From: Rhyzopertha dominica
Taxonomy: Eukaryota > Arthropoda > Insecta > Coleoptera > Bostrichidae
DNA length: 64,000 nucleotides
Direction: 5' to 3'
Assembly: GCA_025024175.1 (NCBI GenBank)
Contig: QCXZ01000053.1
Coordinates: 7,502,001-7,566,000, forward strand
Of this stretch, positions 1-11,345 are shown piece by piece. The notes beneath the pieces were generated by a model. It worked only from the letters and a program-made list of their open reading frames with translations, searched no databases and had not been told where the DNA came from. The translations under genes were made by a program, and so were the position numbers. Every line of letters begins with the position of its first letter. Position 1 is the stretch's first letter.

Positions 1-59
1 CCAGTAATGGTTTAATGAAAAGATGTATAGGGTACTAACCCGCATTACCTATTACAATT

Positions 60-260
60 TCTGTAAATTATGAATCATTCAACCATAAGAAACCTGTATC
101 TTTCTAAAGCATTAAATGCATTTTCTGGAATTTTTACAACTCCGTGTCAGCTCTAGTTTCCGCATATGGGCGCAAGTTGCATTTTTTTAAGGGAAGATTT
201 CCTGATTTCAAAAATGTATTACACTTGTACAATTTATTGCTTCTGAGTTGAGAAAAATGT
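60..260. repeat. Dispersed repeat shared with 56150-56370
   Basis: Blocks such as TATGGGCGCAAG, TGTATTACA and ACAATTTATTG.TTCTGAGTTGAGA recur in the same order and orientation at about 56160-56365. It lies just downstream of the DD41D relic in that element's own orientation, so it may be its terminal non-coding part. Confidence 0.6.
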
Positions 261-442
261 AAATACAATAACGAAAAAATCGCTAAATGGACAAAAAAGC
301 CAGGTATTACCATTTTTTCTTCGATGGTGATAATTGTCGTCTAGTTCGATCAATTTATTGCGAATCGGATACCCAAAAAATAAAAAATAAAGAAAAGAAA
401 AACATGACTCTGTTAAAATTGCAGTATTTTTTCAGATTTACA

Positions 443-1525
443 TTACAAAAGATGCTCAAAATGTTCACCATTTACTTCCTGGCAGTAATGAAGCCTTGAT
501 AAAAGTTTTCTAATGTTCTTTGTAACATATTTGGAGGTAAGCTCTGAATTTCTGCCCTTATTCCTACTTTTAAATCTTCTGCATTATGTGGCCGATCAGC
601 ATAAATGCGATTTTTCAGATACCCCCTACACGAAAAAATCAAGCGGTATCAGATCAGGGGAACGTGCTGGGCATTCCATCGCTTCGCGCCTACAAATTCA
701 TCTGTCTGGAAATATCGCATTCAAATATCCACGAACGTAGACTGCAAAATGGGGCGGTGCACCATCTCGCTGAAACCATATTCTGTTCAGAAGGACGCGC
801 AGCATTTTCACGATTAGGGAACAAGTTCTGGTATAAGGTGTTCGACAAGAGCTGTAAATACTTGACCCCATTCAAATTTTCATCGATGAAAAAAGGCCCA
901 ATAATGTGCTCACCGATAATATCACACCAGACATTCACTTTCTGAGGGTGTTGTGTGTGGACTTGTTCCATCCAATGTGGATTTGTGTCCGACTAATATC
1001 TGCAATTATGCACATTACCATTGAGACAAAAAGTCGGTTCATCGCAAAACATAGTCCAATTTAAAACGTTTCTATCTTCATCTGTCATGTTCATAGCAGT
1101 TTCGCAATATTCTATCCTACGATCGAAATCATCTTCGCTCAGTTCTTGTAATAAGTGAATTTATATGGATGAAAGTTCCCTTCTTTCAAAATTTTTCGAA
1201 AAGATCTTCTGCTACTATGGTGAGTGAAAGCACGCTGTTGCACGGAACACTTGGGATTCTCTTGCACATCTAAAAGGACATTTAATCTACTTTCCTCACT
1301 CGTTGCAATTTTTGGACGTCCTGGTTTTTGACGATTTTTAACACCACTGCTTTCGTCCAAACGTTGTAATGCTTTAATAACTGTTGATCTGGCAAATGAT
1401 TCACGATCTTCATGAATTGCATTGTAGAGTGCAACTACTTCCGAATAACTTCGCCTTCTGTCTCCATAACCAATCATCATCAAAATTTTGATAAGATCAT
1501 GTTTAGTTAACCGAAAATACATTTT
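443..1525 (-). pseudogene. DD41D mariner-like transposase relic
   Basis: Reading right to left, the minus strand encodes a helix-turn-helix N-terminus (about 1525-1150, with GRPKIATSEE and HPYKF), then ELSEDDFDRR, the first catalytic region (FCDEPTFCLNG), HPQKVNVWCDIIG, the second aspartate in RDGAPPHF (about 745) and the third in SPDLIPLDFF (about 630). It ends with GEHFEHLL and a stop at 443-445. I count 41 positions between the second and third catalytic Asp, the spacing reported for the DD41D (rosa) group of Tc1/mariner transposases. Stops near 1000, 690 and 620 and several frameshifts break it. It is the same family type as the element at 51128-53424 but clearly a different lineage. Inactive; family call fairly sure, subgroup less so. 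Confidence 0.8.
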
Positions 1526-1739
1526 AATAACCCATAGGCCCATGCACAATTTCAGAAAAATCGGTGGAATGGAACCTGAAATATCCTGCTGGTTCCATAC
1601 TTTGTAGCAATCTTGTATATTATTTTCGAAGTACACACAACAACTAAATAAATAAATAAATAAATGCAAATAGCCTGGTATTTTTTGTATTGAAATTTCA
1701 ATTATTTTATAATTTATTGTTTATTGAAAAGGAGATCCT

Positions 1740-2930
1740 GTTTTATGACGAATAACAGGTCTTTTAGCAGCTTATTTGGTGGAAAATATGCCTACATATC
1801 CATCGGTGCAGGCAAAATCCCAGAAGTATAAGTAGCATCTAAAAGTTCATTCCAAACAGAGAGGCTAGATAATGATACCAGGCAATGAGGTTAGTGCGAG
1901 ACGTAGAACACCCTGAGATAAGAAAAAAACAATTTTCAACAAGATCTGATTAAATTTAGCCTTGTCGTTCCATTTAGTAAGCTGGGAAACAATCGTTGCA
2001 GGTTTTAATGTCTTAAAAATTAACAGTTTTATGTTTTTACACGTATTTATAACATCCTATGAACTTATAGGTCACATGCTTAGCCCCGTATCGAGGAGGC
2101 GTCTTCTAGCTCCTGTTGGCATGCAAGCTATAATTGAATGATTTAAAATCTATTTGGATTTTTTCCGTTTCGTTTACGCCAGTATATTTCCACAACCAAT
2201 ATGAGTACATTACACAAAATTAAAATTTCGTGAACATTACAAACAATGTAAACTAGAGATAAAAACACGATTGAACCAAGTAGTATTATAGCTTCCTTAC
2301 CTCTACGTTGGATTAAATAGACCCTCGAACCATTTCATGGTCAGTCATACACCTACAAATTAACTTTCTCTAGCTTTATAGCCTCGGTTTGGAATTTGAA
2401 AGCGACTATCCTTTATGGATATGCGGAAAATTCTTTCCATTTCTTTATATATACATTTTTTTGTTATAAGTGCCAATACTGGAAGTATTTTTCTATTTTG
2501 CATGCGTTAATGTTATTTACTGCATTCAACAGAAGTGCACGTTTACTAATTTACATTATTCATTACCGATTAATTATTAATTGTTAAACATTCGTTGCAA
2601 AAAGTAATGGAGACGTGATAAAAACCATAACCACTCATTATGTTGCATGTTGGTGCGTTTAACTATACAGTGCACCTACTTGTATTCCGATAATTGTATA
2701 ACTCATGCTGATAAAAATGTTGTACGTGATTCATACAATTTTGATTTCCAATGCATACATCAGTATTAAGTAATAACAGATTTTATTTTAAAATAAGTAA
2801 GTATTTATCATCAGGATTACTCCAATAATTTGTCAATAAACTTAAACTATCTATTTTTTTAACAAAGCTTGTTGCTACCTTTATTATTATATATTATTAT
2901 CCAACATTGTGAACGCTGACAAACGTTTGT
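1740..2930. other. No gene recognised
   Basis: AT-rich sequence with only short, low-complexity reading frames. I see no domain, inverted repeat or splice-flanked block. Confidence 0.5.
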
Positions 2931-2939
2931 GAATTTCCT

Positions 2940-3640
2940 ACACTCGTAAGAAAACTCCACTAGTGTATGAATATGTGACGAACGACCAAACCTTAACAAG
3001 AGCAGAATCTGTAAAAGACTTAGGTATAATATGGGATGTTTCATGTACATTTAGTGATCATATTACTACTCTGGTCTCGAAGTGTTATAAAACTTTGGGA
3101 TTTGTTATTCGTAACACCAAGAATTTTAGTAATATCTTTGCATTGAAATCTCTCTTTGTTGCACTTGTGCGATCTAAAATTGAGTATGAAGCACTGATCT
3201 ATTAACCAATTTATAGTTGTTATATACAGGCGTTAGAAAGGGTAACGAGGCGGTTCTTAAAGTATTTGTTTTTTTTTAATATATGGTGTATACCCTGAGA
3301 GGGGTATAGAGTATGGGGTTCTATTAAATATGTTTGATTTCGAACCTCTTTTGCATAGAAGAGTTAAAATAAGTATAGCATGTCTTTATGATCTATTACA
3401 TAATAACATTGATTGTTCTTTGCTACTGTCTAAAATTAATTCCTATATTCCACGTATTTCTAGCAGACATACACCTTTTTTCTATTGTACTGTGGGTAAG
3501 AGTAGTATTATGACGAGGGCTCGCGTGAATCTCATGTGCAATAATTTTAATTTATATGGAAACTCTGGCGATATTAATTTTGTATCACGTAGACAGTTGT
3601 TGAGCGGGGTTTGCTTTGTAGGGTAATTTTATATTGTTTC
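2940..3640 (+). pseudogene. C-terminal part of a jockey-like LINE reverse transcriptase
   Basis: Successive plus-strand frames read ESVKDLGIIWD, DHITTLVSKCYKTLGF, ALKSLFVALVRSKIEYE, then ALERVTRRFLKYL and LHRRVKISIACLYDLL. This is the order at the end of jockey/CR1-type reverse transcriptases: the thumb followed by a tail with a leucine-rich segment. At least two stops or frameshifts (near 3203 and 3280-3330) interrupt it. The catalytic palm with YADD is absent, so this is a 5'-truncated copy, as expected for incomplete target-primed reverse transcription. No poly(A) tail or target duplication could be fixed. Confidence 0.75.
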
Positions 3641-4269
3641 TTTGTCTGGACTGTCCTGTAATTCGTGTATACCGTTGGACAATAAAGAGTATAAAGACGA
3701 TCTTAATAGATCATTGGTATTTCGTGAAAACTTAAAGGAATGTATCAATAATAGTCCCCGTTTCCTTTACATAGCCATATTAATAGGGATAACTGCAGAT
3801 ACTGAAACCATATTATCAGCCAGTAGGCTGTAATACTAGGTGATCACGTCATAGTTCAGCTTATCTAAATATGCTTTAGGCACAATAATCTATATTCATA
3901 TCGCTGATATCATGGAACAAGATGAACAAGAAGAAGCCTAGAATCAAAATTGGCAGGTTTTTCAACAGTACAACGCATATCCTATTTATGCTGCTTTGGA
4001 TTGAACAGAGCGCATCTACTGAATGCCCAGGAAGATTTACAGATTATACACCACTAAACTTTAGCTTTTGGGAGTACTTGAAATAGAGGAATTCTGAAAC
4101 GCAAATTACGTCAAAAATTGTATTTTTACAGTTAGCTTTTTTTGTAATAGAATAATAATTACAAAATTTTAAAAACTATATTGAAGGCGTCAAAATTGAC
4201 CTGTCGATCTTTAGTTACATTATATACATACTATCCTTTAACTATAAACAAAAGACATTGCTATCACCT

Positions 4270-5486
4270 TCTAGATATTATATGAAGTAAGGGATATTGT
4301 TCTTCAGCAAAAATTCAGTGTTCACTAGCAGTGCAGTTTCAACTTTAGTCAAAAAAAAATTATTATTAAATGAATGCATTAATCAAAATTACTTTTGTTT
4401 TAATAATCAATATTACTCGCAAGAAGATGGCTTACCAATGGGGTCTCCATTGTCACCACTGCTAGCTGAGATATACATGAATAATTTCGAAAAATCATAT
4501 TCAAATCAAATAGTAATCTAGTCAATTGCATTCAGTTTTGGGCACGTTATGTGGACGACATATTTTGTATTTGGACAGGTACAGACAGAAACTTGGATCA
4601 ATTTTTGAATTACATAAACAGTATCCATGAAAAAATAATATTTACTATAGAAAAAGAAAACAACAACAGCATAAACTTTTTAGACCTTACCATAACAAAG
4701 AATTCAGGAAAACTAAATTTTAGCATTTATAGAAAACCAACCACTACCGATACATTAATTCATGCTGAATCTAAACAATCAGTCAGTATAAAATTGTCAC
4801 CTTTTCATAGTTTAATTCACAGACTACTACAGGTTCCACTAAGTACAGCAGATTTTGAAAAGGAATCACACATTATTAAACAACTGGCAATAAGAAATGG
4901 GTACGAACCAAAAATGATTGAAAAGATGATCAGTATTAAGCAATCAAAACTAATAATGTCACAATTTTACCATTCGCAAAGCTCAAATGAAGTTAAAATA
5001 TGGCAGTCAATAAATTACATAGGCAATGTTAGTTGAAAAAATGTCAAGATACCTCTCCAATGACAATAGAAAGTTTATTTCCGTGAATAGAAGCAACTTA
5101 GGAGCATTGTTAGTAAACAATAAAGATAAGACGGACAACGGTAACAAAAGTGGTGTATACGAAATTAATTGTGAAGAATGTAATATTAGTTATATAGGTT
5201 TCACAGGTCGTAGTTTTAAGGAAAGAATTAAAGAACATAAAAAATCCATATTAAATAATAGGACCTTAACTGGCTTTTCAAAACATTGTGTAACTCTCAA
5301 TCATACATTTGACGAAAAAAGGTTTAAAATATTACATAACGTTCAAAACGGCATCAGGTTAGGATTACTGGAACAGCTACACATAAAACAGAACACTTAA
5401 CAACCCCCACAAAAATATCTGTAACGATCAAGTGGAATTCCCTAGTTTGTTTATCAACGCTGCCATAAATGTCACCCGCTCGTAGG
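4270..5486 (+). pseudogene. Penelope-like element: RT plus GIY-YIG endonuclease
   Basis: Three plus-strand frames form one protein. The first has the Penelope RT signature QEDGLPMGSPLSPLLAEIYM (about 4420-4480). The second has the catalytic WARYVDDIFCIW (about 4540), then NFLDLTI. The third (from 5026) has the GIY-YIG nuclease: GVYEINCEECNISYIG and ERIKEHKKS. Cys residues between the GVY and YIG motifs match the Penelope type of this nuclease. Frameshifts near 4520 and 5030 and a stop at 5398 break it; beyond the stop another frame reads NDQVEFPSLFINAA, the usual C-terminal tail. The N-terminal RT domain is missing (5' truncation near 4270). Penelope-like elements use the RT with this nuclease to copy into nicked DNA. 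Inactive. Confidence 0.9.
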
Positions 5487-5543
5487 TATAGAGGCTTGTG
5501 GGATCTGCCATCTAACTTTAAGCAACAGTTTCGTTTTGTAAAC

Positions 5544-5572
5544 TCTTTGAGAAAGGCCTAATAAGCCGAAAC
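5544..5572 (+). ncRNA. Degenerate hammerhead-like motif in Penelope tail
   Basis: TTGAGAAAGGC, a short loop, then GCCGAAAC resembles the hammerhead core CUGANGA, stem II, GAAA, with stem II as GGC/GCC. The CUGANGA box is mutated (TTGAGAA), so catalysis is doubtful. Penelope-like elements are known to carry hammerhead motifs in their pseudo-LTRs. Confidence 0.4.
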
Positions 5573-5639
5573 ATGTAAGAGGTTAAACTCAATAAAATCT
5601 GAAACATTACCAAGTGTTATAATTATTATATTATTAATA

Positions 5640-6360
5640 AAATGTTTCATTTAGCGCCGTCAAACAAGTCAATTGAAGTTATTAAAATTAAAGTGGTTGG
5701 AGCATACGAACATTTTTCATGTGCAAACGAATATCATCACCACAACCCACGCAAGAATCTCAAGTTGTACTGGTTGTAAGTAACGGTGTGGCTTTTGGTG
5801 TAAATGCACCTCCCGGTTACGTAATACCATTTGTCTACCACTCTAATACACAGACAGTAAGCCAATATGGTTTCCCACGACCGACAAGCTATAAGGCGAC
5901 CCGGAAACATCCTACGACATCCGGTGCGCCATCTGGACAACTCGACACGCTATAATTCAATATACTTGTCCAGCACGTACTATTGTTCCTTCCGTTCGGG
6001 CAAAAGTAAAGCAAAAAGGTCATACTCGCCGGAAAACCGAATTATAGAATAGAAAAAGCTAGCTAAAACGACAACCTAAATTTAGACATCTCTCTTCTTT
6101 TTCAATCTTTTCGTAGATGATGATACTACACTGCGTTATTAATTGAGTGATAGAGAATTTTAAGTTATCATTGATTGTGATCCTACCATTTTCACTAAAA
6201 AAAAACAAGATGATAATACGATTTCCTTGTCAGATAGTAAAAGTTTTACTAAATATAATAGTGTTGTCTCATGTTTATCTACTCTTATTACAGAAGTTTT
6301 ATCCTCAGTTTATAATTATTATAACACTATTACGTAAAAGATTCTTTTGTGTTTTCAAAT
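5640..6360. other. Non-coding or unrecognised sequence between two Penelope relics
   Basis: Small open frames at 5719-5955 and 5867-6052 have no motif I recognise. The part after 6100 is AT-rich and probably belongs to the decayed 5' portion of the next Penelope relic. Confidence 0.4.
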
Positions 6361-6369
6361 AAATTTAAT

Positions 6370-6850
6370 AACTATTGCCTTCCTGACAGTTATTGTTTAG
6401 TAAATTTAGATGTTGTAACCCTTTTTCCTAATATTCCTGTAAAGATGTAATTTGTAAAAATTGGGATAGTATTCGACAACATTGTAATTTAAATTTAAAT
6501 ACCTTTTTAGATATACTTGCATTTGTATTTGAACATATAATTTTTTAGTTTTAAAGAAATTTTTTATAAACGAATATTTGGTATATCAATGGGTGGAAAA
6601 GCTTCATCTATTTTGGCACAATATGTAATGGACGATGTAGTTTTACATTGCTTAAATGCTCTAAATTTTGATGTTTCATTTCTAGTTAAATTTGTCGATG
6701 ATGAAACATGATGAATTATTAACAATTTTTAATTCATACAATAAACATATTCAATTTACAATTTAAAAAGAAAAGATATATCGCAAACAGAATTCATTTT
6801 ATGGCAGCCGAAGGATAAGTTCATCAAGTGATATTAAAACTGGAACAACT
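6370..6850 (+). pseudogene. Second, older Penelope-like RT relic
   Basis: Across several frames the plus strand gives VNLDVVTLFPNIPV (about 6400), then FGISMGGKASSILAQYVMDD (about 6570-6640), NALNFDVSFLVKFVDDE (about 6655-6705) and SYNKHIQFTI (about 6735). These align with the Penelope RT order: D.VSLFTNIP, FG.PMGSP.SPILA..VM, then [RK]YVDD, then the strand before NFLD. The catalytic box survives as FVDD. Many stops and indels make it far more decayed than the copy at 4270-5486, and it is a different subfamily. No GIY-YIG part is readable, but a hammerhead-like tail at 8105-8132 may be its 3' end. Confidence 0.75.
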
Positions 6851-6859
6851 ATTTATTAA

Positions 6860-8090
6860 GTAGGTAAACTCGTTTAAACCTGAGTTACAGCATGTACAGC
6901 TGCCATTACATCATTTTATTCAAGTCGCAACTTTTAAATAGCAAAATCGCCTAATTTGCGTAAAATCTAACGATCTGGTCACACGAGTTTCCATTCATGT
7001 AAAATTCGTCAATCATGTGTAAGTCAATTTTTGGTAAATTGTCCGAAGATCCCTTCACATAATCTTGCACAGTCTATGTTTGAACAGCAATATACTAAGT
7101 AAATAAAAACAAAACTTTAACGCGTCCTCCGTTCTCAAACCAAAACGTAAACAAAGATACAAAGGCACAGAACCACAGAACATACGCGTGTTCAACAGCG
7201 ACAAAGGTGTCAATCATGCAACAGGGCAACCGGCGCATCGGCGCAATAGCGAAGTGCGTCTCCAGGAACGGTGACGTATCACGAAATATTTGAATTTGGC
7301 GGTAAATCTTTAAAGGTAAAAATAAGATACAAAAACATTAAAAATATTTTTTCTATTGCCAGCTTCTAACTTCATTAGGTCCAAGCAAAGTCGCACATGT
7401 GTTATAATAACGATATTACGTTTTTTGGAAATATTTCGAAAATATCAAAGTTTTAGATAAATTTTCTGAGACGCTTTTAGTGAGAAATATTATTTCCTAT
7501 CTAATGGTATTTTCATTTTTTGAATATATTAAATATATTCGGAGATATTTAGAAAAAACCGTTTTCTTTAAGTGACGCTTTTTTGCTAATATCTTCTAAA
7601 CAATTTGCTGCACCAAAAATTTATAAGGACGAATAATACTACCACTTATACTACTAATCAAATACTAAAACGAAAAAAAAATAAAAATTTGCTAAAAGGA
7701 TAGTTACCCCCCAATTTTGTCCCCTTCCTGATACCTTACTTACTCCGAAAATGATAGCTCGCTTTGGATAGTTGAGATTTATACGTTTGCCAAATTTCAA
7801 GTTCAGATATTAAGTCTTTCGAAAGTTACCGTGTCCACAAACAATACCACAGACATACAGACACACAGACAAGAATTTTTTTGCTTAATTTTGGTTTTTT
7901 ACATTTTCCCCAATCTAAAGCGTTTAAGCATATAATTTTTGAAAATTTTTTTCACGATACAGTACTCCCCATCCGTTGGATGTTGAATTGTTGTTATAAG
8001 ATATACCAAGTCAAAACTGCTGTTTAACTTAGGATAATTCCATTTCTATTGTAAGTATTTTTCATATGGTTTGTTGTTCTCTATTTATAG
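6860..8090. other. No gene; probable Penelope remnant and low-complexity tract
   Basis: No ORF of note. A short CAGACATACAGACACACAGACA-like low-complexity tract lies at about 7850-7875. A GTGACGTATCAC block at about 7270 recalls the inverted repeats of the THAP/YqaJ elements, but I see no partner. Confidence 0.35.
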
Positions 8091-8104
8091 TTGTTTATAG
8101 GCCC

Positions 8105-8132
8105 AGAAGAAGGAGAAAAAAGACCTCCGAAA
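8105..8132 (+). ncRNA. Hammerhead-like motif, probable tail of the second Penelope relic
   Basis: AGAAGAAGGAG, a short A-rich loop, then CCTCCGAAA: a GGAG/CTCC stem II directly followed by GAAA, with a degraded CUGANGA box in front. The position 3' of the Penelope relic and the same layout as 5544-5572 suggest a pseudo-LTR tail. Confidence 0.4.
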
Positions 8133-8262
8133 GCTTGACATGCGATAAAAGGAGTTTTAATCCTATTTAGAAGACCGAAACCTATTTCATTAAAACAATA
8201 TTAATCTTAACTTTCAAGTGTGACAATTAGATCTACTGCAACGAAACGAGCTTAATACAATC

Positions 8263-8682
8263 TCAGACCACATTAACGCACACATAATTCCGTACCGAGT
8301 AAACTCCATGATTCATGTCTGGTATGCTCAATTTGCGAGTGGTTCCGAAAAGCAATAAGGATGGCTTTACGACCCATGTACCGCGAACGAGACTTTTTGG
8401 AACCGCTACATAAATTGAATTATTGCTCGGGTTAATGCATTTCGAGCGTAATGGGCCTCCTTTGATTGCACCTAGCGCATCGCATGACATCACCAACAGC
8501 AAATAAAGCGTTACAAAAGGAAACACTACAATTGTTGTAAATAGATCCGTGGGATATGACTTCACATCCTGCTGCTTGGACGCTTTTTCCAGGATATAAA
8601 TTGATGGAATGATGAAATTTCGCTGATTCCAGGATTCGAGAACTGCCGCAAAGGTAACGTAATGACACGTGTATTCCACCAA
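8263..8682 (-). CDS. Unrecognised 139-aa open reading frame
   Basis: An uninterrupted minus-strand frame of 139 codons in a locally GC-richer stretch. The product has a hydrophobic segment near residues 48-65 (TTIVVFPFVTLYLLLVM) that could be membrane-spanning, then a mixed region with VPKSLVRGTWVVKPSLLLFG. I recognise no domain. It has no clear splice sites at its ends and sits among repeats, so it may be chance, an old repeat, or an exon. I do not assign a function. Confidence 0.2.
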   Translation of the reverse strand: MVEYTCHYVTFAAVLESWNQRNFIIPSIYILEKASKQQDVKSYPTDLFTTIVVFPFVTLYLLLVMSCDALGAIKGGPLRSKCINPSNNSIYVAVPKSLVRGTWVVKPSLLLFGTTRKLSIPDMNHGVYSVRNYVCVNVV

Positions 8683-8699
8683 ATAATATTCTATTAGGT

Positions 8700-9230
8700 T
8701 TATTAAGCGCGATTTAAACTAATTGTATCCAATCCAAAATTGCTTGGACGTACTTTAGAGTATTGATTCCCAGAGAGGTCTATATCGATCTCCAGGGTGG
8801 ACAATGACTTACAGGGGGTCCACGTCAACGAAAAAAGAAATTGGGGGTCTGTAAGACGTGAATGGGGGTCCACGATATTGGATCTCATCTAAGCAGATCG
8901 TGACTCGCTAATAAAGATTGACCAGAAATATAAATATATGGTTTTAAGTGCTTAAATATTTTATTACTGCCCGACCCCTAAAAGTAATGACGCCCAGATT
9001 TTTAGAATAGATTTGAACGATACTTGTGAGTATGGGCCGTATTCAATTTTAACATGAATACAAATTATTTATTTCAGCAGATTTGTCTGCAACCTTCCGG
9101 TTACTGTTGTAATTGTATTAGACAATGCCTCTTATTATTCTGCTCAGATTGAGAAAATTGCAAATACGTCTTTAAATAGAGAAGAAATCAAAGGATTTTT
9201 TTTTTAACATATTTTGAGGAATGTTTTTTT
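8700..9230. other. Unassigned repeat-like sequence
   Basis: Contains several GGGGGTCCACG-type blocks (8815-8880), of the kind seen near the ends of degraded hAT-like elements. No ORF or paired terminal repeat supports a firm call. Confidence 0.3.
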
Positions 9231-9234
9231 TGTA

Positions 9235-9604
9235 CAGTGTTTCTATAAATAATTCATGCTACACGGGCGGCATTTATTTCTGAATTATTTGTGCCGCCTT
9301 TTTGTAACTGCTGCCAAGCTACAATATGCACGGCGATAGTAGCTGAAGGTTGCAAATCAATGTCACACCACAGCTCCGAAATGTGAGTTTTCTGCAACCT
9401 TAAGGTTAATTATCCCACAAAACACTATAGATTATGTTGAAAATACACACTCCCAGGCATTTACTCGTAATAAAATACATATATCAAATAATTCAAAAAT
9501 CGACAGATGACAAATACACGTTCCTTTCCCGAGAGGCTGCATATTGATTTAATTGATAATTTCCATAAGCGCTCTGGATGCATGAATCATTTATAGAAAC
9601 CCTG
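9235..9604. mobile_element. 370-bp TA-flanked MITE
   Basis: Imperfect terminal inverted repeats of about 27 bp (CAGTGTTTCTATAAAT at the left, ATTTATAGAAACCCTG at the right) are flanked by TA on both sides (9233-9234 and 9605-9606). TA duplication is the Tc1/mariner signature. There is no coding capacity, so it would be mobilised by a transposase made elsewhere. Confidence 0.7.
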
Positions 9605-10053
9605 TACAAAGAAACAACTATCGGAGGTTATAAAGTTCATAGTTTACCTAAATAACATGGACAAGTTTTTGGGCTACGGCCGTATCACTGTTATTTTATC
9701 CAATTGAAATGANTTGGCACAAACATAAGAGTCATGTAAACAGGCAAAATACTACACCAAAAAAGTATAACACCATACAAACTATCCAAGAAGAAGTTGT
9801 GAAAATTAATATATCTGTAAATCTTAAAATCTGTTTTATAAGATTTTTCTCATACACTTTCACTGGAGATTTCAATCTTTTACTATACTATTTGTCACAA
9901 ACATATTTAAAGTTGGCTGACTTCTAAAAATTTAGTATTAGCTAAGCGAAAATCATATAAAGAGGTCTACGAGACAAAAAAGTTTGAGGACCTCTCGNTT
10001 AGAGCGTCAAATTGTTAAAAAGAAATAGATGCATTTTTACATAGTATTCTTAC

Positions 10054-10134
10054 CTTGTTTGCGCCTGAAGCTCCAAAGCACTGGAGGCGAAGCGCTACCG
10101 ATTGGTGCAGCCAGTTTGGTTGTAGTTTGGGGTT
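10054..10134 (-). CDS. Candidate 81-bp host exon (27 codons)
   Basis: On the minus strand a pyrimidine-rich TTTCGTTTTTTTGCAG acceptor precedes a GC-rich 81-bp block that ends AACAAG followed by the strong donor GTAAGA. The length is a multiple of three. Two of three frames are open, one reading PQTTTKLAAPIGSASPP. I recognise no family. The splice sites on both sides and the sharp contrast with the AT-rich flanks make it the best host-exon candidate in the window. It could equally be a chance pair of splice-like sites in a repeat. Confidence 0.35.
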
Positions 10135-10479
10135 CTGCAAAAAAACGAAATCTGGTAAGAAAGACACCTAAAATGATTGTACTTAGGATCATCCAATCTC
10201 AGACAACATTGTTTGTTGCAAATAATTGAATACATCTGCGGGTACAAACAGAGAGTTCAAAAATTGGTTTTTCAAAGAAGAAAAAACTACTCTAATCACG
10301 AACATACGCAAATTCATAGCGTCATATATAAATTTGTTTGTACAGTAACTAATACATTCTGTTCACTCGTCAGGTGGGATTTCGATTTTTCAGATGTGAA
10401 AAACCTATTGTGGTCTCATTTAAAAAAACACTTTGTGATATGAATATTTCCTCCTTTTAAGAAAAAATCTTGTTGGAAT

Positions 10480-10640
10480 AATTATTTACAGACATGCATA
10501 GTAATAGGTTCCATGTGCTTCCTACATTTTATGGTGTACCTCAAGACTCAATTTTGGGGCCTACTTTGTTTTTATTTTATTTAAATGATACAGGTGAATA
10601 CGCTACAGATGGCAAACTTATACCCCCTATGTTATAACGC
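10480..10640 (+). pseudogene. Small jockey-like LINE RT fragment
   Basis: The plus strand reads NRFHVLPTF, then YGVPQDSILGPTLFLFYLND, the GVPQGSxLGPxLFLxYxND motif that precedes the catalytic YADD of jockey/R1-type reverse transcriptases. Only about 50 codons survive; downstream the frame ends at a stop near 10636. This is a fragment of an old element. Confidence 0.7.
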
Positions 10641-10997
10641 CTTTACAATTATTTAAATTTTTGAAAAAAAAAGACTGTTGTTTCTATTATGTTCTCAAAA
10701 TATAACTCGTTGCTAAATAAATCTAAAACAGTTACTAGAATATTTGCTCTAAACGCAATACCGAACAGGATCCGATCAGGTTTCTATTTGTGTAGCTGGA
10801 TTGAGTTGATGGTACAACTTCTCAGTGCGCAACGTGGCAACAACGCAGTTTTAAGACACGCTCAGATTGACTAGGACTGGCTGTGACGTATCACCCCATG
10901 TAAACAAGATAGCGTCCGCTACTTTCCGTATTTCGTTTGCGTTATTGGTTATGTTTGAGAGTGTTTTCGTTTGTTTTTTTTTTATGAATTCAACAAT

Positions 10998-11345
10998 ATG
11001 TCGTCGGAATGCTTTGTTAAAGCGGCTTCGAACAATTTGCCGGCTGTAGATATGTTTATAGTAACCGAATTTATCAAGAGCGACCCACGTTTTAATGCTG
11101 CCGAAATCAAAGGCGCTAAAGCAGCAGTATAAGTAATTAATAAAGCAGCTTAATCTGCAATTTAATACATTATGGATCATTGATATTTTGAACGAAATGC
11201 ATCTTTTGTCTAGTGCAAGTCGTGAGCAACACACGGAGATGCAGCTATAGGTTTTCAGGTGAAGCGAGAGGGGCCTATATGTATACTGCAGTCCAAGATA
11301 TGCCCGGAACACAAAGTTCGTGCAAAAAATTATGCAGTTACTCCA
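10998..11345 (+). pseudogene. YqaJ/SWIM-type protein N-terminal exons (relic)
   Basis: Exon-like block one starts at ATG 10998 and reads 43 codons including MSSECFVKAASNN and FIKSDPRFNAAEIKGAKAA, ending at a GT (11127). A pyrimidine-rich TTTTGTCTAG ends at 11213. Block two contains SRE, then in a shifted frame GDAAIGFQVKREGPIC and KICPEHKVRAKNYAVT. This order (SD..F.AAE...KA, SRE.YGD.AIG..QV.REG, EH.V..K.Y.VT) is what I know from insect proteins annotated with YqaJ viral recombinase/SWIM regions. The nuclease domain itself is missing. Frameshift near 11235. Family recognition is from memory of sequence style, not a search. Confidence 0.5.

Noticed and set aside
7840..7880. CAGACATACAGACACACAGACA as a microsatellite or CRISPR-like array
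   Set aside because: Short, imperfect and without spacers; ordinary low-complexity DNA in a eukaryotic context.
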